Shown here: piece by piece, positions 62,234 through 64,000 of the stretch
Layout of the letters: each line of letters begins with the position of its first letter
How positions within the stretch are numbered: the first letter of the stretch is position 1
DNA from: Streptomyces sp. CMB-StM0423
Lineage (GTDB): Bacteria > Actinomycetota > Actinomycetes > Streptomycetales > Streptomycetaceae
DNA length: 64,000 nucleotides
Assembly (NCBI RefSeq): GCF_002847285.1
Contig: NZ_CP025407.1
Span: forward strand, 1,488,001-1,552,000
Reading direction: 5' to 3'
The notes under the pieces: generated by a model
Told to the model about the DNA's origin: nothing
Seen by the model: the letters and a program-made list of their open reading frames with translations, nothing else
Databases searched by the model: none
Position numbers and translations under genes: made by a program

Positions 62234-62290
62234 TTGACGCCGTTACGTCGCGCGGATAGCGTCCGCCAAGGCGTTTTAGCAAGCGCTTAC
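62234..62290 (+). promoter_or_regulatory. Promoter and LacI-type operator before the LamG gene
   Basis: TTGACG (62234-62239) and TAGCGT (62257-62262) are 17 bases apart. About 16 bases further lies the palindrome-centred GCAAGCGCTTAC (62279-62290) with core AAGCGCTT, the classic centre of LacI/CcpA-type operators. It is not the CAAACCGGTTTG type, so a different LacI-family repressor is expected. Confidence 0.7.
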
Positions 62291-62330
62291 TGAGATCGTG
62301 GGATCCTCTTCTGGCAGGGGAGATGACGCA

Positions 62331-63326
62331 ATGCGCAAGCACAGCGGGAGCGTTGCCGCGCGGGCTGTCGCGGCGGCCGCGGCGCTGGTCCTGACCGCAC
62401 TCGCGGCCGGGCCGGTGCAGGCGGTGCAGGGTGGGGACACCGCGGACGGGGACAGGCGGGGGGCGCCCGTCGTGTTGCCGGCGCTGGGGCCCGGCCTCGT
62501 CGCGTACTACGACTTCGGCCATCCGGTCCCCGGCAGCCCCGCCCTCGAAAGCGACCGTGGCCGCTCCGGCACCGACATCGAACTCGTCAACGGCGGCGCC
62601 GCCATGCGCGTGCCCGACAGCGCCTTCCCGGGCGCCGGGTCCGCGCTGCAGACCGCCCAGGTCTCCCCCGCCACCGCCGGGAACGACGACTGGAAGGCCG
62701 GCCTCTACCGCCCCGGCGGCGTGCCGAGCATGCGCGCGTTCAACGGGGCGCAGTCCGCCACCGTCATGGGCTGGTTCAAGATGACCGGCGACAACCCCTC
62801 CCCCAACTCCAACACCGCCGACCCCCATGACCGTTACGGCGCCGTCGGCCTGGCCGGTGTGCTCTCCGGCAACTCCGACGGCCACGGCGTACGGGCCCTG
62901 CTGGAGCTGATCGAGGTGAACGGCGAGATGCGCCTCGTGGCGCTGGGCCGCCGGGTCGACGAGGGCGCCTCGCAGACGTTCGCCGCCGCCGAGGACTGGC
63001 GCCGGCTGCTGCCGCCCGACGAGTGGGTGTTCCTGGCCGCGACGTTCGACTACTCCGACGGCACCATGGCGCTGTTCCGCAACGGCGAGCGCCTCGACGG
63101 CTTCTACACCAACCCCGGCGACCCCTGGCAGGTCGGCGGGCCCGGCGAGCACCGCGCCTCGCCCACCGATCCCCGGGGCATCAAGATCGGCGGGAGCTTC
63201 CCGCAGAACACCCGCGAGGGCAATCCCTGCAACTGCCGCATGGACAGCCTGATGTTCCTCGACCGCGAGCTGACCGGCGGTCAGGTACGGGCGCAGTACC
63301 GGCTGATGGTCGCGCCCCGGCCCTGA
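62331..63326 (+). CDS. Secreted LamG/concanavalin-A-like protein
   Basis: A 331-residue secreted protein. The signal is ARAVAAAAALVLTALAAGPVQA. A single LamG-type beta-sandwich follows: GLVAYYDFGHPVPGSPALESDRGRSGTDIELVNG, MRAFNGAQSATVMGWFKMTGDN, EWVFLAATFDYSDGTMALFRNGERLDGFY and IKIGGSFPQNTREGNPCNCRMDSLMFLDRELTGGQVRAQY. Such domains bind carbohydrate or occur next to catalytic modules; here it is alone. The single pair CNC may form a disulfide. AGGGGAG precedes the ATG. Confidence 0.86.
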   Translation: MRKHSGSVAARAVAAAAALVLTALAAGPVQAVQGGDTADGDRRGAPVVLPALGPGLVAYYDFGHPVPGSPALESDRGRSGTDIELVNGGAAMRVPDSAFPGAGSALQTAQVSPATAGNDDWKAGLYRPGGVPSMRAFNGAQSATVMGWFKMTGDNPSPNSNTADPHDRYGAVGLAGVLSGNSDGHGVRALLELIEVNGEMRLVALGRRVDEGASQTFAAAEDWRRLLPPDEWVFLAATFDYSDGTMALFRNGERLDGFYTNPGDPWQVGGPGEHRASPTDPRGIKIGGSFPQNTREGNPCNCRMDSLMFLDRELTGGQVRAQYRLMVAPRP

Positions 63327-63441
63327 GCCGCCACCCGGCCACCCGGTCACCGGCCCCCTTCCCGTAGTACGCCGTTTCCCGTAGTACGCCGTCCGCCGCA
63401 CCACGCGCCCGCGCACCCGCACCCCCAGAACGGAGCCCGGC

Positions 63442-64000
63442 ATGCCCCTGTCCACCCGCAGAAAGCCCCGCCTCCTCGCCCCCGCGCTCGCCGCCGCCGT
63501 GGCCGCGACCGCCTTCCTCACCGCCCCCGCCGAGGCCCGCACCGAGCCGACCGCCGCGCCGGGCGCGACCGCGGGCGCCGCCGCGCCCGGCGACTCCCTG
63601 CTCCCCAAGCCGGTACCCGCCAAGCTCGGCCTCGTCGTCGAGGAGTACGCGCAGTTCCCGGAGTCGGAGCCCACTCCCCCGCCGACCGACCCCCGGCTGA
63701 TGCGGCACGCCCGGATCAACGCGCTCACCGAACTCCCCGACGGCTCCGGCCGCAAGGCGGTGCCCGACCTCAACGGCAAGCTGTACCTCGTCGAGGACGG
63801 CGCGCAGCCCCGCACGTACCTCGACGTCGGCGCCACCTTCGCGCCCCAGTTCTTCTCCGGCCAGGGCCTCGGCCAGGGCTTCGGGTACGCGGCCTTCCAC
63901 CCCGACTTCGCGCGCAACGGCATCTTCTACACCGTGCACACCGAACTGGCCTCCACCACCGACAAGAAGCCGGACCTCACCCCGCAGCCCAACACCGGCT
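63442..64000 (+). CDS. Secreted PQQ-dependent sugar dehydrogenase (sorbosone/glucose type), cut by the window edge
   Basis: The first 186 residues are present. The signal is RRKPRLLAPALAAAVAATAFLTAPAEA. The propeller begins RLMRHARINALTELPDGSGRKAVPDLNGKLYLVEDG, then FAPQFFSGQGLGQGFGYAAFHPDFARNGIFYTVHTE, typical of the GSDH/sorbosone dehydrogenase family that oxidises aldoses with PQQ. It follows the LamG gene by 115 bases and may share its promoter and LacI-type control. The C-terminal part, where extra carbohydrate-binding domains are frequent, is not visible. Confidence 0.85.
   Translation, partial: MPLSTRRKPRLLAPALAAAVAATAFLTAPAEARTEPTAAPGATAGAAAPGDSLLPKPVPAKLGLVVEEYAQFPESEPTPPPTDPRLMRHARINALTELPDGSGRKAVPDLNGKLYLVEDGAQPRTYLDVGATFAPQFFSGQGLGQGFGYAAFHPDFARNGIFYTVHTELASTTDKKPDLTPQPNTG

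Overview
The window is strongly G+C-rich, with G or C at most third codon positions, many GTG starts and dense 4-base stop/start overlaps. Tat signals, ROK/LacI/GntR-controlled sugar operons, GH76, a Ser/Thr kinase and IS200/IS605-type TnpB genes also fit. It looks like chromosomal DNA of Streptomyces or a close relative. No RNA genes, CRISPR array, prophage or secondary-metabolite core enzymes were seen. The content is mainly carbohydrate scavenging, with stress, transport and decayed genes between.

Region 1 (1-8817) is a probable sulfated-glycan module. One leftward operon runs ROK repressor, NitT/TauT-type ABC transporter (permease, ATPase, binding protein), type I sulfatase, secreted GH43. 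A rightward secreted GH43 faces it. The two promoters are near mirror images, each overlapped by one copy of a 23-base element (7218-7242, 7369-7391) that is a strong ROK operator candidate. An intact TnpB element sits head-on inside the operon, between the binding-protein gene and the sulfatase.

Region 2 (8900-19400) holds corA, katG (without furA), a GtrA-like membrane protein, an SDR with its middle deleted beside a decayed TetR gene, a RibD/DHFR-like protein, a bacterial eRF1-like (baeRF) protein next to a universal stress protein, a GH76 mannanase and a collapsed GH2/AbfB gene.

Region 3 (19400-28900) holds a Tat-exported multicopper oxidase, an MMPL exporter with divergent TetR, a Ser/Thr kinase with nine 42-residue TPR-type repeats, a probable dead lipoprotein gene and a Tat-exported PGRP amidase with a peptidoglycan-binding domain.

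Region 4 (29100-36141) is a hydroxyproline module: XRE-cupin regulator, three-part D-hydroxyproline/D-amino-acid dehydrogenase, a 17-codon ORF and 4-hydroxyproline epimerase. The usual DHDPS-like deaminase is absent. A small lipoprotein gene and recQ follow.

Region 5 (36167-53405) holds two leftward CUT2 sugar ABC operons around a GntR/UTRA gene. The first carries a cupin sugar-phosphate isomerase, ABC transporter, FGGY kinase, 2-hydroxyacid dehydrogenase, KDPG-type aldolase, AroE-like dehydrogenase and PTE-type lactonase/hydrolase, with six successive 4-base overlaps. A perfect palindrome (arms 11 bases) overlaps its promoter. The second carries aldehyde dehydrogenase, ABC transporter and a secreted lectin-like protein. 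Together they suggest an unassigned sugar or sugar-acid pathway, the best candidate here for new biochemistry.

Region 6 (53406-64000) starts with about 1.2 kb of degenerate repeats without a convincing gene, then a small membrane protein. A LacI-controlled operon follows (lacI, NitT/TauT ABC, AHL-lactonase-like MBL hydrolase, amidotransferase-like protein), invaded by a dead second TnpB element. Next come a pair of matching stem-loops, a LacI-type operator, a secreted LamG protein and the start of a PQQ sugar dehydrogenase cut by the window edge.
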